A stretch of DNA of 49,410 nt from Actinopolymorpha alba DSM 45243 (GTDB lineage Bacteria > Actinomycetota > Actinomycetes > Propionibacteriales > Actinopolymorphaceae). Under the pieces are notes generated by a model. The model was not told where the DNA came from. It made no database searches and worked only from the letters and a program-made list of their open reading frames with translations. Shown one piece after another: positions 49,410-49,410 of the stretch (position 1 is the stretch's first letter; each line of letters starts with the position of its first letter). The stretch covers positions 1 to 49,410 of the forward strand of contig NZ_KB892784.1 of the NCBI RefSeq assembly GCF_000373925.1, written 5' to 3'. The position numbers and the translations under genes are program-made.

Positions 49410-49410
49410 C

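Larger units (their letters stand above)
49159..49410 (-). mobile_element. Group II intron, 3' end (5' part off window)
   Basis: On the minus strand the order is: maturase C-terminal coding sequence, stop, 12 nt, a 34-nt domain V, a domain VI hairpin (CCTGGGGGTGAGATTCCCCC and GGG), and the 3' terminus CTACCCGAC, ending in the AY expected for these introns. The exact splice site could be one base either way (49159 or 49160). The intron sits within the DUF222 coding region of an HNH endonuclease gene in the same orientation, the orientation that allows splicing. Confidence 0.88.

Noticed and set aside
1-49410. tRNA or rRNA genes
   Set aside because: No stretch with a T-loop GGTTCGAATCC-type string and matching acceptor arms was found; GTCGAATCC at 16100 lies within the palindromes and has no cloverleaf.

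Overview
The window is GC-rich (about 70%) actinobacterial DNA. GTG starts, 4-bp ATGA/GTGA overlaps, Tat and lipoprotein signals and the gene order from rplM to tsaD all fit. The order rplM-rpsI-glmM-coaA-glmS-acpS-nnrE/D-alr-tsaE-tsaB-rimI-tsaD is a classic actinobacterial housekeeping block. I would guess Propionibacteriales or a neighbour (Kribbella/Actinopolymorpha-like), but the sequence alone does not prove the genus.

Layout. (1) 1-1430: 3' end of an IS982-type transposase, then an ECF sigma factor / anti-sigma pair on the minus strand whose anti-sigma partner lacks the propeller domain of its paralogue. (2) 1434-9215: a carbohydrate locus with a ROK regulator divergent from a co-directional run of sugar isomerase, Gfo/Idh dehydrogenase, lipoprotein binding protein, two permeases and a second TIM-barrel isomerase. 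No ATPase gene is present. (3) 9569-13625: an FMN-reductase/GNAT fusion divergent from a MarR regulator with paired palindromic operators, an MFS relic, an ABC-F ATPase and a small hypothetical gene. (4) 13792-15999: a large secreted DUF6351-type alpha/beta hydrolase. (5) 16162-37912: the housekeeping block for ribosomal proteins, amino-sugar precursors, CoA/ACP, D-alanine and the tRNA t6A system. It is interrupted by GNAT, VIT1-like, SDR, P1-peptidase, PhoD and oligopeptide-binding genes. TsaE is fused behind a GNAT domain. (6) 38074-47654: accessory and metabolic genes: formylglycine-generating enzyme, DapD, a secreted propeller protein, carbonic anhydrase plus rhodanese, a second sigma/anti-sigma pair, a NagZ-like lipoprotein, RidA, Lrp and a second rhodanese. 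(7) 47665-49410: an HNH relic, then an HNH/DUF222 gene split by a group II intron whose 3' end (maturase C-terminus, domain V, domain VI) runs off the right edge.

The most unusual signals are the intron-split HNH gene, the two domain fusions (FMN reductase-GNAT and GNAT-TsaE), a hairpin-rich leader before rplM, long palindromic elements between genes (16065-16124, 19843-19928, 27888-27964), a LacI-type operator lying on a near-consensus promoter, and a recurring TANNNT hexamer 6-8 nt before start codons that suggests several leaderless mRNAs.
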